A stretch of 64,000 bases of DNA from Actinoplanes missouriensis 431 (GCF_000284295.1 NC_017093.1:8370001-8434000), one strand, 5' to 3'; numbered from the stretch's first letter, positions 50,655 through 59,605 are shown. The notes: generated from the letters alone by a model not told the origin. Numbers and translations: made by a program.

Positions 50655-51191
50655 CTACGTGATCTTCGTGGCGCCGCAAACACGCCACCCGTCTTCGTCC
50701 ACCACCGCGAATTGCCACGTACTGCCATCCCGCCCACCCTGAGTCTTGATGGTTCGGGTTAAGTCGGCTGTCACAACGCTATTTTTCTCTACGGTCGCGA
50801 CTTTAGTGATAGACCAGGTGATAGAAATACCTACGGCAAATTCCTTTTCCCGCTGCTCGGTGTCACTGCGAAAGTCTGTAAGTGATGCAAAATCTCCGCC
50901 GGATTTACATTGATAGAGCGCGGCATCGCTATCGTTTCGGCTCGCCGCGAAGGCGCCTAGGAAGTCGTTCACGGCGCTCTCTGGAGAGGTCCTTTCGATC
51001 TTTGTGGCGTCGTCATACAAGACGAAGAAGATGCCGGCTCCGCCTAAGCACAACAACCCCACAACACCAGCAGTCAACGCCAGGACCAGCCGCGCGCGAC
51101 GGCTCCGCAAACGCCCCCTCTTCAGCCCGCCAACGGCGCCACCCCTCGCGCCACCTCCGCCACCAGCAGGCTGATTTCCGTCCGACGTCAC
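50655..51191 (-). CDS. Bitopic membrane protein, NTF2-like outer domain
   Basis: A 178-residue protein with a glycine/arginine-rich cytoplasmic start, one transmembrane helix (about 36-58, LVLALTAGVVGLLCLGGAGIFF) and an extracytoplasmic domain with a DUF4878/NTF2-like opening (ESAVNDFLGAFAASRN) and two cysteines (YQCKSGGD, WRVCGATK). Base composition is low-GC for this genome, with a TTA codon at 50760-50762. The GTG start (51191 or 51194) is chosen to give VTSDGNQPAGG. It may belong to either adjacent secretion system. Confidence 0.6.
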   Translation of the reverse strand: MTSDGNQPAGGGGGARGGAVGGLKRGRLRSRRARLVLALTAGVVGLLCLGGAGIFFVLYDDATKIERTSPESAVNDFLGAFAASRNDSDAALYQCKSGGDFASLTDFRSDTEQREKEFAVGISITWSITKVATVEKNSVVTADLTRTIKTQGGRDGSTWQFAVVDEDGWRVCGATKIT

Positions 51192-51249
51192 CACGGCTCC
51201 GACCTCCAAGGGCTCCGACCCGCTCCAACCCGCCCCCACACCACGAACC

Positions 51250-51534
51250 CTAATCCACCTCAAGAACATGGAAGTCCACACCGAACCCCCAATGCCGCTG
51301 GATCTCCACGATCGCCGCCTTCACCAGCTCAAGGTCCTCGGAGGACACCACCGATTCGTCGTCCCACGTCGGCGCCACCGGCAGGTAGAACCCATAACTG
51401 CCCAACCCCCGGTCAACGGGTACGTGCATGACCCGCCCCCGGAACTCGACCCGCATCGTCTCCCGGTCGACGGTCCTCAGCAGCACCCCGCTGTCCGTCC
51501 GCGCGGCCTGGCTGCGGATCTCGTGGACTGCCAA
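51250..51534 (-). CDS. Small protein next to the toxin-like gene, possible immunity protein
   Basis: A 94-residue soluble protein (MAVHEIRSQAARTDSGVLLR onwards) with a mixed alpha/beta composition, ending in RHWGFGVDFHVLEVD. It starts four bases after the stop of the WXG100-toxin-like gene, the usual position of an immunity gene. I do not recognise a named immunity family; function is inferred from position. Confidence 0.55.
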   Translation of the reverse strand: MAVHEIRSQAARTDSGVLLRTVDRETMRVEFRGRVMHVPVDRGLGSYGFYLPVAPTWDDESVVSSEDLELVKAAIVEIQRHWGFGVDFHVLEVD

Positions 51535-51538
51535 TTCG

Positions 51539-52534
51539 TCACACCCCCGCAGGGTCGATGGTGGTGAGCCGCGTCGTCGCCGGGTTCTCGAACAGGGCCC
51601 GCCGTTCGACCGCGTTCCAGATGCCGTCGGCGCGCGGGTTGTGTGTCCAGGCGGTCACCTCGCCGACCGCGGTGGACGCGTACCGTTCGGAGAGCCGGCT
51701 CCAGATGTCCCGGGCCTGCGTCTGCCGTACGGGTGATCCGTCTTCGAAGAGCCGCAGATCGTCGAAGGCCGCACCGCCCGGCGTCTTCTCCAGTGTCACC
51801 GACGTCACCCCGTCCGTGTACTTCTCGGCGAACACCCGCATAGGCGTGCCGTCACCGGCGCGTCCGGAGTAGAACGTCGCGCCGTTGACGGGGCTGCGTA
51901 CGTCGACCCGTTCGACCTCGCGCATGAGCCGGTGGAACTCCGAGTTCTGCCCGAAGTGACGGCCGAGGAGACCGGCCTGGCGGACGAGGGTCCCGGAGGA
52001 GACCGGCAGCAGGTCCGCCGCTCGGGTGAACATCTGCGCGATTTCGCCTTCGACGACCTGCAGCGACCGGTGGATGAGCTGACGGCAGGCGAGCCGGGTG
52101 GCGGCGACGAAGACCGGCACCTCGGCGAGGGTGGCCCCGGCGGTCACGAACGACGTCGCCACGGCCTGCCCGACCTGGAACGCCAGCAGCGTGAGCTGGG
52201 CGATGTACGCGGTCTTCAGCGCGACCGTGACACCGGCCATGGCGATCAGCCCGGCACCGATCAGTTCGACGGCGGTGGCCGCGTCGGTGAGCCTCCGTCC
52301 GGGCCCTTCGGGACCGTTCCACCACTGCTCGAAGGCTTCGACGGAGGCGCCCTCGTTCTCCAGCCAGACCCGGCGGGCCGCGGTGTCGGCTTCGGCGAGG
52401 TGCCGCCGCAGCCGGGTGCCGTGTTCGATCCAGGCGAGGCCGTCGGCGTGGAGCCGGTCCTCGTCGACCTGCGGCCAGCTGAGCCCGACCCAGCCGAGGG
52501 GCTCGGTCAGTTCGGCGGGCAGCTCGATGGTCAC
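51539..52534 (-). CDS. WXG100-like N-domain protein with toxin-like C-terminus
   Basis: A 331-residue protein. The N-terminus (residues 1-~95, LPAELTEPLGWVGLSWPQVD and FEQWWNGPEG) is like the WXG100-type domain of actinobacterial type VII secreted proteins. Residues ~95-150 are hydrophobic. The C-terminal ~115 residues (starting near GATFYSGRAGDGTPM) contain ordered motifs: VTSVTLEKTPGGAAFDDLRL, ARDIWSRLSERYASTAVGEV and TAWTHNPRADGIWNAVERRA. These look like a polymorphic toxin domain, activity unknown. Its ATG overlaps the stop of the preceding WXG100-like gene. Confidence 0.65.
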   Translation of the reverse strand: MTIELPAELTEPLGWVGLSWPQVDEDRLHADGLAWIEHGTRLRRHLAEADTAARRVWLENEGASVEAFEQWWNGPEGPGRRLTDAATAVELIGAGLIAMAGVTVALKTAYIAQLTLLAFQVGQAVATSFVTAGATLAEVPVFVAATRLACRQLIHRSLQVVEGEIAQMFTRAADLLPVSSGTLVRQAGLLGRHFGQNSEFHRLMREVERVDVRSPVNGATFYSGRAGDGTPMRVFAEKYTDGVTSVTLEKTPGGAAFDDLRLFEDGSPVRQTQARDIWSRLSERYASTAVGEVTAWTHNPRADGIWNAVERRALFENPATTRLTTIDPAGV

Positions 52535-52851
52535 GGAAGGCCCCCGGGTGAAAATTCAGACGCGGCGGTGAGATCGGCGGTCGCCACCGCCCGTGCCTGC
52601 ATGGTCAGGCTGACCGCCGCGTCACCCATCTGCTGGACGTAGGAGCCGAGCGCCCCCAGCGCATGCCCGAGAATCGCCTGGTAGGCCAGCGCGAAGGCAC
52701 TACCGCTCTCGTCCTCGCCCCACGGGTTGGCAGGCCCTGCCACGGTCGCGTCAAGCTCCGCCACATCGGAAGCCATCCGCTGGGCGATTCCGGCCAGAGT
52801 GCTGCCGGTCGCGGCCACCGCGTCCGGATCCATCCGCATTTGTACGTTCAT
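52531..52851 (-). CDS. WXG100-like small secreted-type protein
   Basis: A 106-residue helical protein of ESX/WXG100 size. Helix 1 (VAATGSTLAGIAQRMASDVAE), a turn containing NPWGEDESG, and helix 2 (AFALAYQAILGHALGALGSY) fit the helix-W-x-G-helix layout, though the motif is W-G-E. It is encoded between the YbaB-like and the toxin-like gene, with overlapping or one-base-spaced codons. It is probably a partner or substrate of the FtsK/EssC ATPase encoded divergently. Confidence 0.7.
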   Translation of the reverse strand: MNVQMRMDPDAVAATGSTLAGIAQRMASDVAELDATVAGPANPWGEDESGSAFALAYQAILGHALGALGSYVQQMGDAAVSLTMQARAVATADLTAASEFSPGGLP

Positions 52852-52852
52852 G

Positions 52853-53146
52853 TCACCGCACCGCCCTCCGCGAGATGTCGTACAGCGCCGTGGAGATCTC
52901 GGCGAACCGCCGTTCGGCCGCTTCGGAGGCGTCCGCCACCTGCTGGGCGAACGCTTCACCGGTGGCCGGCGCCAGGCACTCCTGCGCGTCGAGAAACGCC
53001 TCCACCAGCCCGGATCGCAGGTCCTGGGCGGTCATGGCGGTCACCCGCGGGTCGAGGATCAGGTCCCAGAGCCGTCCGTCGCTGGCGAGCTCGACCCGGA
53101 TCCAGCCACCGGCTGCCTCGCCCGAAACGATGTAGTTGGTGTCCAC
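52853..53146 (-). CDS. YbaB/EbfC-family-like small protein
   Basis: A 97-residue protein with the YbaB-like strand-turn pattern GWIRVELASDGRLWDLILDP followed by a long amphipathic helix. Proteins of this kind are common first genes of actinobacterial type VII-like loci, where they may act as chaperones. I start at the GTG giving VDTNYIVSGEAAG; the frame upstream is Arg/Ala-rich and not protein-like. The intergenic region to the ATPase gene (about 175 bases) should carry divergent promoters. Confidence 0.65.
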   Translation of the reverse strand: MDTNYIVSGEAAGGWIRVELASDGRLWDLILDPRVTAMTAQDLRSGLVEAFLDAQECLAPATGEAFAQQVADASEAAERRFAEISTALYDISRRAVR

Positions 53147-53321
53147 TGCGGCCTCCACAAACCAGCTGATCCTGTGCAGGCGAATACCACCGGAACACGC
53201 TTCGAGTTCAACCCGGCACGGAACGCACCTGCGGCGAGGCACGAAATCGCCGATCGGGGACGCAACGCGGCAGCCGACCGCCTCTGGGATAGGTTTTATC
53301 CGCGGACAGGAGGTGGTGGCA

Positions 53322-55925
53322 GTGGCTGATTCGACTCTGCGGGTCCGGCAGGCCGCCGCCTTGCACCGGCAGGCGGTGGCGACAGTGGACGCGGCCGCCG
53401 CGGCGCTGGAGGCATACGCTCCGGCCGCGGCAGACCCCCGCGAGCAGTACGGGATAGCCGAGCGCCTGCGGGCCGCAGCGGCGCACCTGGCACCCGGCTG
53501 GCTGGGTGTCACCCTGGACCCGATGACTCCGCTCGGCCCGCTGGGCGGCGACCGGAGCGGCGAGCCGGCGCAGCCGCAGTTCGTCCGGGTGGGTGTCGCA
53601 CAGCCGCTGGACGACGTCCGGTTCCCGGCCGTGGTGCCGCTGCTCGGCGCGGGTCACCTGACGATTGACGCCACCGCGACGGATCCGCGGGTGTTCGGCC
53701 TGCTGCGCGCGCTGCTGGTTCGGCTGTTCGCGGCGGCGCCGGCCGGTTCGCTGCTGGTGCGCGCCGTCGACGGGGTGGGCGGCGGCTCGGTCTTCGCCCC
53801 CTTCGAGGAGCTCGCCGACGCCGGGCTGATGTCACCACCGGCGACGGACCGCCAAGGGCTGCGCGACGTGCTGTCGGAGGCGGAGAAATGGCTGCGCCCG
53901 GCCCGGGGCGGCAACACCCGCCGGTCCCGGCGCGACCGGACCCTGCTCGTGGTGATCGCCGGCCTCCCGGAGCTGACCGAGGGCGAGGAGCTGCGGCGGA
54001 TCGCCGCGCTGGCCCAGCAGGGCCCGGATTCCGGGCTTCACCTGATCGTGGCCGGCTGGCCGCCGGCGCCGGTCACCACCGAGACCACGCAGGCGCCGCT
54101 GCCACGGACCACGGCCATCTCGGTGCGCAACCCGTTCGCGATCATCGGTGACCCGCCGGGCGGCACGTTCGGGTCGGTGCCCGAGGCGCTCTGGCTGAAC
54201 GCGCCGGTCTTCCTGGACGAGGACCCGCCTCCCCGCCTGATCGACGCGGTCTGCCAGGAGCTCGCGGCGGATTCCGCGGCGGCGTCCCGGGTGACGCTCT
54301 CCGACCTGCTGCCGGACTCGGCCGACGAGCTGTGGAGCGGTGACGCGGCGACCGGGGTGGAGACCGTGGTGGGCCATCACGGCGACGTGCCGCTGGTGCT
54401 GCGCTTCAACGACCTCACTCCGCACTGGATGGTGGGTGGCCGCTCCGGCGCCGGCAAGACCGCCTTCCTGATCAACGTGCTGTACGGGCTGGGCGCCCGC
54501 TACCGCCCCGACGAGCTGGCGTTCTACCTGCTCGACTTCAAGGAGGGCGTCTCGTTCTCCGAGTTCGTGCCGACCCGGCGGGACCGCACCTGGCTGCCGC
54601 ACGCGCGGGCCGTCGGTGTCGAGTCCGACCGGGAGTACGGCCTGGCCGTGCTCCGCGAGCTGGACGCCGAGATGGGCCGCCGCTCACTGGCGTACAAGCG
54701 GGCCGGGGTGTCGCGCTTCGCGGACCTGCGCGCGGTCGCGGCCGAGGAGGGGCGGAGTCACCCGCTGCCCCGGATCCTGTGCGTGATCGACGAGTTCCAG
54801 GTGCTGCTCGCCGGCAACGACCCGACCGCCGCCGAGGCGGTGGCCCTGCTGGAGTCGCTGGCCCGCAAGGGCAGGTCGTACGGTATTCACCTGGTCCTGG
54901 CGAGTCAGACCGTCCTCGGCGTCGAGGCGCTCTACGCGAAACGGGACTCGATCTTCGGCCAGTTCCCGGTGCGGATCGCGTTGCCGGGCGGCGGCGACGT
55001 GCTGGAGCCGACGAACGACTCGGCCGCGGGGCTGCCGCTGGGCAGCGCGGTGGTGAACACGGCCGGCGGTCTGGGCGGTCCGCGCGGCGCCACCCGGGGA
55101 CACGAACGGGTGGTCCGGTTCCCTGATCCGCACGCCGATCAGCAACTCCTGAGCGACCTGCGGCACCGGTTGTGGGGCTCCCGCGACCCGGATTCGCCGC
55201 AGCCGCTGGTCTTCGCCGGCTACGCGCACCAGCACCTCGCCGACGACCCGACGTACCGCGCGGCGCTCGCCGGGCGGTCGTCCCGGCCGGCCGCGCTGCT
55301 CGGCCGGGTGATCGACGTGGGCCTGTCCACCGCCACGTTCCCGCTGGACTCCTCGCCCGGCCGGCACCTGGCGATCCTCGGCTCGAACACCGTCGGCGCC
55401 GAGGTGCTTGACGCGGCGGCGCGCAGTGTCGCGGCCTGCCACGCGCCCCGCACCACCCGGTTCGTGATCGCCTCGCTGGTGGCCGAGGGCGACGCCATGG
55501 CCTCGGCGCTGGCCGCCGAGATCGCGCAGCGGCAGGACGTGTCGGTGGTCGACGCGACAGGTCTCGCCGCCGAGATGGACGCCGGGCGTCCCGGCTACCG
55601 CGTGGTGTTCGGGATGGACGCGGCGCCGCCCGGCAGCCTGGCCGGGCTCCGGCAACTGCTGCGCGAGGGCCCGAGCCGGGGGGCGCACCTGCTCTCCTGG
55701 TGGCGCGGTGTGCGCCGGTTCGGCGAGGAGACCGGTGGCAGCATGGGCCGGGAGGACGTCGCCGGCCTGCTCTTCCTGAACGTGCCGCAGACCGACGTGA
55801 CGCTGATGCTGGGCCGCGCCGTGGACTGGCACCCCCGCCCGAACCGGGTGCTGCTGCACGACCGGCACACCGATCGCACCGTGACAGTGGTCCCGTTCGT
55901 CGCCCCGGAAGCGGAGGAGCCGTGA
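53322..55925 (+). CDS. FtsK/SpoIIIE (EssC/EccC-type) ATPase
   Basis: An 867-residue soluble ATPase with no transmembrane segment. A Walker A GGRSGAGKTAFLINVLYGLG (Lys379) and Walker B ILCVIDEFQVLLAGND (Asp490) mark the main FtsK domain, with the typical KGRSYGIHLVLASQT following. A further C-terminal region (LAILGSNTVGAEVLDAAA onwards) looks like a degenerate second ATPase domain without a Walker lysine. EssC/EccC proteins power type VII secretion. AGGAGG at 53308-53313 favours the GTG at 53322. It is divergent from the WXG100-like genes. Confidence 0.85.
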   Translation: MADSTLRVRQAAALHRQAVATVDAAAAALEAYAPAAADPREQYGIAERLRAAAAHLAPGWLGVTLDPMTPLGPLGGDRSGEPAQPQFVRVGVAQPLDDVRFPAVVPLLGAGHLTIDATATDPRVFGLLRALLVRLFAAAPAGSLLVRAVDGVGGGSVFAPFEELADAGLMSPPATDRQGLRDVLSEAEKWLRPARGGNTRRSRRDRTLLVVIAGLPELTEGEELRRIAALAQQGPDSGLHLIVAGWPPAPVTTETTQAPLPRTTAISVRNPFAIIGDPPGGTFGSVPEALWLNAPVFLDEDPPPRLIDAVCQELAADSAAASRVTLSDLLPDSADELWSGDAATGVETVVGHHGDVPLVLRFNDLTPHWMVGGRSGAGKTAFLINVLYGLGARYRPDELAFYLLDFKEGVSFSEFVPTRRDRTWLPHARAVGVESDREYGLAVLRELDAEMGRRSLAYKRAGVSRFADLRAVAAEEGRSHPLPRILCVIDEFQVLLAGNDPTAAEAVALLESLARKGRSYGIHLVLASQTVLGVEALYAKRDSIFGQFPVRIALPGGGDVLEPTNDSAAGLPLGSAVVNTAGGLGGPRGATRGHERVVRFPDPHADQQLLSDLRHRLWGSRDPDSPQPLVFAGYAHQHLADDPTYRAALAGRSSRPAALLGRVIDVGLSTATFPLDSSPGRHLAILGSNTVGAEVLDAAARSVAACHAPRTTRFVIASLVAEGDAMASALAAEIAQRQDVSVVDATGLAAEMDAGRPGYRVVFGMDAAPPGSLAGLRQLLREGPSRGAHLLSWWRGVRRFGEETGGSMGREDVAGLLFLNVPQTDVTLMLGRAVDWHPRPNRVLLHDRHTDRTVTVVPFVAPEAEEP

Positions 55926-56623
55926 CCGAGCAGGCCGAACAGCGCGGGACGGTTCCACCGCAGGCCGCGTCGCCGCAGGCCGTGCCGTCGCAGGCAGCGC
56001 CGCCTGACCCGTGGGCCGACTACCTGGCCGCCGCCCGGGAACTCGACGCGGTGCGCCGGGCCGCGAGCTCGATGGCGGGCGAGCACGCCGAGACGATCGC
56101 GACCGCACGTCAGGAGCTTTCTTCGGTACGGGCACGGCTCGTCCCGCAGCGTGCCCGGCTGGCGCGCGACTTCGCCGTACCGGAATGGGAATTGACGCCG
56201 CAGCCGGAGGATCAGGCCGCGGCGATGGCGAAGGTGGCCGGCGGGCCGGCGGCCGTGCTCGCCGCGCTGCAGGAAGCGCGCGCCACCGCGGACGCCGCGG
56301 ACCACTCCTTCATCGGGCCGGCGCCGCTCGGGCCGCACCGGCCCTACGGCCGCAACCTGCTGATCTACGGGCCGTTCGCGTTCGTGGTGCTGCTGGTGCA
56401 GGTGATCCTGTTCCTGCTGGTCGGCTCGCCGCCGGACTACGCGCTGGCGTGCGCGCTGAGCATGCCGCTGCTGGCGTTCGGGCTGGGCTGGGCGACGATC
56501 GGTTTCGTCTATGACGACGAGGGTGTGAAAGCGGACCGGACCACGGTGCTCGGCGTGATCGTCTGCCTGGTTCCGGTGCTTCTCACCTGCGCCGGGCGGG
56601 GCCTGCAGGCGCTGTTCGGCTGA
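55922..56623 (+). CDS. Membrane protein coupled to the FtsK-type ATPase
   Basis: A 233-residue protein: Gln/Ala/Pro-rich start, a long helical segment that may be a coiled coil (about 40-85, LAAARELDAVRRAASSMAGE), then three hydrophobic helices (about 150-170, 178-195, 207-225). The GTG start overlaps the ATPase stop (GTGA). Since the ATPase lacks membrane helices, this protein could tether it, by analogy with EssC/EccC. That role is inference. Confidence 0.65.
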   Translation: MTEQAEQRGTVPPQAASPQAVPSQAAPPDPWADYLAAARELDAVRRAASSMAGEHAETIATARQELSSVRARLVPQRARLARDFAVPEWELTPQPEDQAAAMAKVAGGPAAVLAALQEARATADAADHSFIGPAPLGPHRPYGRNLLIYGPFAFVVLLVQVILFLLVGSPPDYALACALSMPLLAFGLGWATIGFVYDDEGVKADRTTVLGVIVCLVPVLLTCAGRGLQALFG

Positions 56624-56648
56624 GAGCGGACCAGACAGGGGAGGAACC

Positions 56649-56909
56649 ATGGCGAACGTCGAAGAGGTCAAGGTCAGCGTCGCCGCGTCGGTGGACGGCG
56701 CCCAGCGTGCCGTCGCCGGCATCCAGCAGGTGGCGGACCAGCTCGATCAGGCGCTGCTGCTGCTGCGGATGACAGCGGTGGGCTCGTTCCATCCGGCCGC
56801 GGCCACCGCCATCGCGAATCTGGAGCAGGCCCGCACCCGCCTGGACGAGGCGACCGCGCTGACGGTGTCCGCGATGGACTCGGCGAACACGTTCCGCAGC
56901 CTCATCTGA
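56649..56909 (+). CDS. Small helical WXG100-size protein
   Basis: An 86-residue protein of two helices (VDGAQRAVAGIQQVADQLDQ; NLEQARTRLDEATALTVSAM) with a short loop containing GSFHPAA, no signal peptide. Size and helicity fit ESX-like partners, but there is no W-x-G motif. GGGGAGG precedes the ATG. It is the last plus-strand gene of the module and converges with folE. Confidence 0.65.
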   Translation: MANVEEVKVSVAASVDGAQRAVAGIQQVADQLDQALLLLRMTAVGSFHPAAATAIANLEQARTRLDEATALTVSAMDSANTFRSLI

Positions 56910-56927
56910 GGCCGGCCGGATCTCGGC

Positions 56928-57566
56928 TCAGCGAGCGTTTATCAAGGCCATCGCCTCGGCGCGGACCTTGCCGTCGCTCTGGAAGGCGCCCCGCACCGCT
57001 GAGGTGACCGTGCGGGCGCCGACCTTGCGGATGCCGCGCATCTCCATGCAGAGGTGCTCGCACTCGAGGACCACGATCGCGCCGCGGGCGGCGAGTTTCT
57101 CCATCAGCAGGTCGGCGATCTGCGAGGTGAGCCGCTCCTGGACCTGCGGGCGGCGGGCGTAGACCTCGACGAGCCGGGCCAGTTTCGACAGGCCGGTGAT
57201 CCGCCCGTCGGCGCCCGGGATGTACCCGATGTGCGCCACGCCCTTGAACGGGAGCAGGTGGTGCTCGCACATGCTCTGCACCTCGATGTCACGGACCAGC
57301 ACGAGCTCCTCGTGGTCCGCCTCGAAGGTGGTGGTGAGCACGGTCGCCGGGTCGACCCGGAGGCCGGCGAAGAGTTCCGCGTAGGCGCGGGCGACCCGGG
57401 CGGGAGTGCGCTCGAGACCGTCACGATCCGGGTCCTCACCGATCGCGATGAGGATCTCCCGGATCGCTTTCTCGATCCGCCCGAGGTCGACGGCGTCCTC
57501 CACCGGCGTACCGGTGACCTTGCCGTCGACCAGACGGGCGGCGAGATAGTCCATTTCGTCGGACAA
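56928..57566 (-). CDS. folE: GTP cyclohydrolase I
   Basis: Converts GTP to dihydroneopterin triphosphate, the first step of folate synthesis. The 212-residue enzyme has the zinc and catalytic motif SMCEHHLLPFKGVAHIGYIP, GLSKLARLVEVYARRPQVQE and the second zinc Cys in VLECEHLCMEMRGIRK. It follows ftsH by five bases on the same strand. The other folate genes are about 15 kb away. Confidence 0.96.
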   Translation of the reverse strand: MSDEMDYLAARLVDGKVTGTPVEDAVDLGRIEKAIREILIAIGEDPDRDGLERTPARVARAYAELFAGLRVDPATVLTTTFEADHEELVLVRDIEVQSMCEHHLLPFKGVAHIGYIPGADGRITGLSKLARLVEVYARRPQVQERLTSQIADLLMEKLAARGAIVVLECEHLCMEMRGIRKVGARTVTSAVRGAFQSDGKVRAEAMALINAR

Positions 57567-57571
57567 GTTGA

Positions 57572-59605
57572 TCAGTTGCTGCTTTCCGAGCCGTTCGCGT
57601 TCGGGTTGGGTCCGACCGCGATCTGACCGTCCGCCTCGGCCTGGGCCTTCAGCTTGTCCCGCTCGGCGGGGGTGAGCACGGGCGGCGCCTCGGACGGCAG
57701 CCGCTTGCCGAAGCCGTTGAACGGCGACATCGGCGGCCGCTTCACGACCCGGGCACAGATCCGGTTCATGTCCTCCTGGGTGATGGTCTCCTTCTCCATC
57801 AGCTCCAGGACCATGTTGTCGAGAACGTCGCGATACTCGACCAGGATCTCCCAGGCCTCGTCGTGAGCGAGCTCGATGAGCGCGCGCACCTCGGCGTCGA
57901 TGTCGGCGGCGACCGCGTCGGAGTAGTCCTTCTCGTGTCCCATGTTGCGACCCATGAAGGGCTCGTCACCGCTCGTGCCGTACTTCACGGCGCCCAGCTT
58001 CGAGCTCATGCCGTACTGCGTGACCATGGCGCGGGCCAGGCCGGACGCTTTCTCGATGTCGTTGCCGGCGCCGGTGGTGGGCTCGTGGAAGACGAGCTCC
58101 TCGGCGGCCCGGCCACCCAGCGCGTACGCCAGGGTGTCGATCATCTCGGCACGCGTCTGCGTGTACTTGTCCTCGGTCGGCAGGACCAGGGTGTGCCCGA
58201 GCGAGCGGCCACGCGGAAGGATCGTCACCTTGTGCACCGGCGCGGAGTGCGGCAGCGCGTAGGCCACCAGGGCGTGTCCGCCCTCGTGGTAGGCGGTGAT
58301 CTTCTTTTCCTTGTCGCTCATCGCCCGGGTCCGGCGCTCGGGGCCGGCGATGACCCGGTCGATCGCCTCCTCGAGGAACTCGTTGGAGATCGCCCGCTTT
58401 TCGTTACGGGCGGTCAGCAGCGCGGCCTCGTTGATCACGTTGGCCAGGTCGGCGCCGGAGAAACCGGGCGTGCGGCGGGCCACCGAGTCGAGGTCGACGT
58501 CGGGCGTGAACGGCTTGCCCTTGGCGTGCACCCGCAGGATCGCCTTGCGGCCCTCCATGTCCGGGTTGTCGACCGGGATCTGCCTGTCGAACCGGCCCGG
58601 GCGCAGCAGCGCCGGGTCGAGGATGTCGGGACGGTTGGTGGCCGCGATCAGGATCACGCCACCCTTGGTGTCGAAGCCGTCCATCTCGACGAGCAGCTGG
58701 TTGAGCGTCTGCTCGCGCTCGTCGTGGCCGCCGCCCATGCCGGTGCCACGGTGCCGGCCGACCGCGTCGATCTCGTCGACGAAGACGATCGCCGGAGCGT
58801 TCGACTTGGCCTGCTCGAAGAGGTCGCGGACCCGGCTCGCGCCGACACCGACGAACATCTCGACGAAGTCCGAACCGGAGATCGAGTAGAACGGCACCCC
58901 GGCCTCGCCGGCGACGGCGCGGGCCAGCAGCGTCTTACCGGTACCGGGCGAGCCGAAGAGCAGAACGCCCTTCGGGATCTTCGCGCCGAGCGCCTGGTAC
59001 TTCGCCGGGTTCTGCAGGAAGTCCTTGATCTCGTGCAGCTCCTGGACCGCCTCGTCGGCGCCCGCCACGTCGGCGAACGTCGTCTTCGGCGTGTCCTTCG
59101 TGATCATCTTCGCCTTGGACTTGCCGAAGTTGAGCACGCGTGAGCCGCCGCCCTGCATCTGCGACATGAACAGCAGCAGCAGGATCACGAGGATCGCGAT
59201 CGGGAGCAGGTTGATCAGCAGGCTCAGCAGAATGTTGTCGCCGGAGACCGTGGCGTCGACCGTCCCGGACACACGCCCGGTGGCCTTGGCCTGGAGGACG
59301 TCGTCCCAGATCTGCTCGGTGGCCTCGTACGGGTACTGAGTCTCGATCTTGTCAGTGGTCTTGCCGTCGAACCGCTCCGAGGAGTCCAGCTCGATCTGGA
59401 GCGTCTGCTCCTTGTCCTTCTGGACGACGTTTTTGATGCCGCCCTGATTGAGTCGCTCGAGAGCGATGGAAGTATCGACCCGCTGGTAACTGGGACCACT
59501 GGTGAAGAAAGAGCTCAGCGCGACTACGCCGATGATCACCAGAATGATCCAGACCACCGGGCGGCGGAAGAAACGCGTACGTTCCATACTGTTGTCGGGC
59601 GCCAA
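57572..59605 (-). CDS. ftsH: ATP-dependent zinc metalloprotease FtsH
   Basis: Membrane-bound AAA+ protease for quality control of membrane proteins. The 677-residue protein has N-terminal helices flanking an extracytoplasmic domain, Walker A FGSPGTGKTLLARAVAGEAG, the second region of homology ATNRPDILDPALLRPGRFDR and the zinc motif in AYHEGGHALVAYALPHSAPV. I use the TTG at 59605, since GGAGGG lies nine bases before it; the ATG six codons downstream would place that site too far away. Confidence 0.96.
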   Translation of the reverse strand: MAPDNSMERTRFFRRPVVWIILVIIGVVALSSFFTSGPSYQRVDTSIALERLNQGGIKNVVQKDKEQTLQIELDSSERFDGKTTDKIETQYPYEATEQIWDDVLQAKATGRVSGTVDATVSGDNILLSLLINLLPIAILVILLLLFMSQMQGGGSRVLNFGKSKAKMITKDTPKTTFADVAGADEAVQELHEIKDFLQNPAKYQALGAKIPKGVLLFGSPGTGKTLLARAVAGEAGVPFYSISGSDFVEMFVGVGASRVRDLFEQAKSNAPAIVFVDEIDAVGRHRGTGMGGGHDEREQTLNQLLVEMDGFDTKGGVILIAATNRPDILDPALLRPGRFDRQIPVDNPDMEGRKAILRVHAKGKPFTPDVDLDSVARRTPGFSGADLANVINEAALLTARNEKRAISNEFLEEAIDRVIAGPERRTRAMSDKEKKITAYHEGGHALVAYALPHSAPVHKVTILPRGRSLGHTLVLPTEDKYTQTRAEMIDTLAYALGGRAAEELVFHEPTTGAGNDIEKASGLARAMVTQYGMSSKLGAVKYGTSGDEPFMGRNMGHEKDYSDAVAADIDAEVRALIELAHDEAWEILVEYRDVLDNMVLELMEKETITQEDMNRICARVVKRPPMSPFNGFGKRLPSEAPPVLTPAERDKLKAQAEADGQIAVGPNPNANGSESSN

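Noticed and set aside
53136..53321. N-terminal extension of the FtsK-type ATPase
   Set aside because: The AGGAGG at 53308-53313 fits the GTG at 53322, and the upstream frame overlaps the divergent promoter region.
41931..56927. An integrative conjugative element with integrase and att sites
   Set aside because: No integrase, relaxase, excisionase or flanking direct repeat was found; only the channel genes are present.
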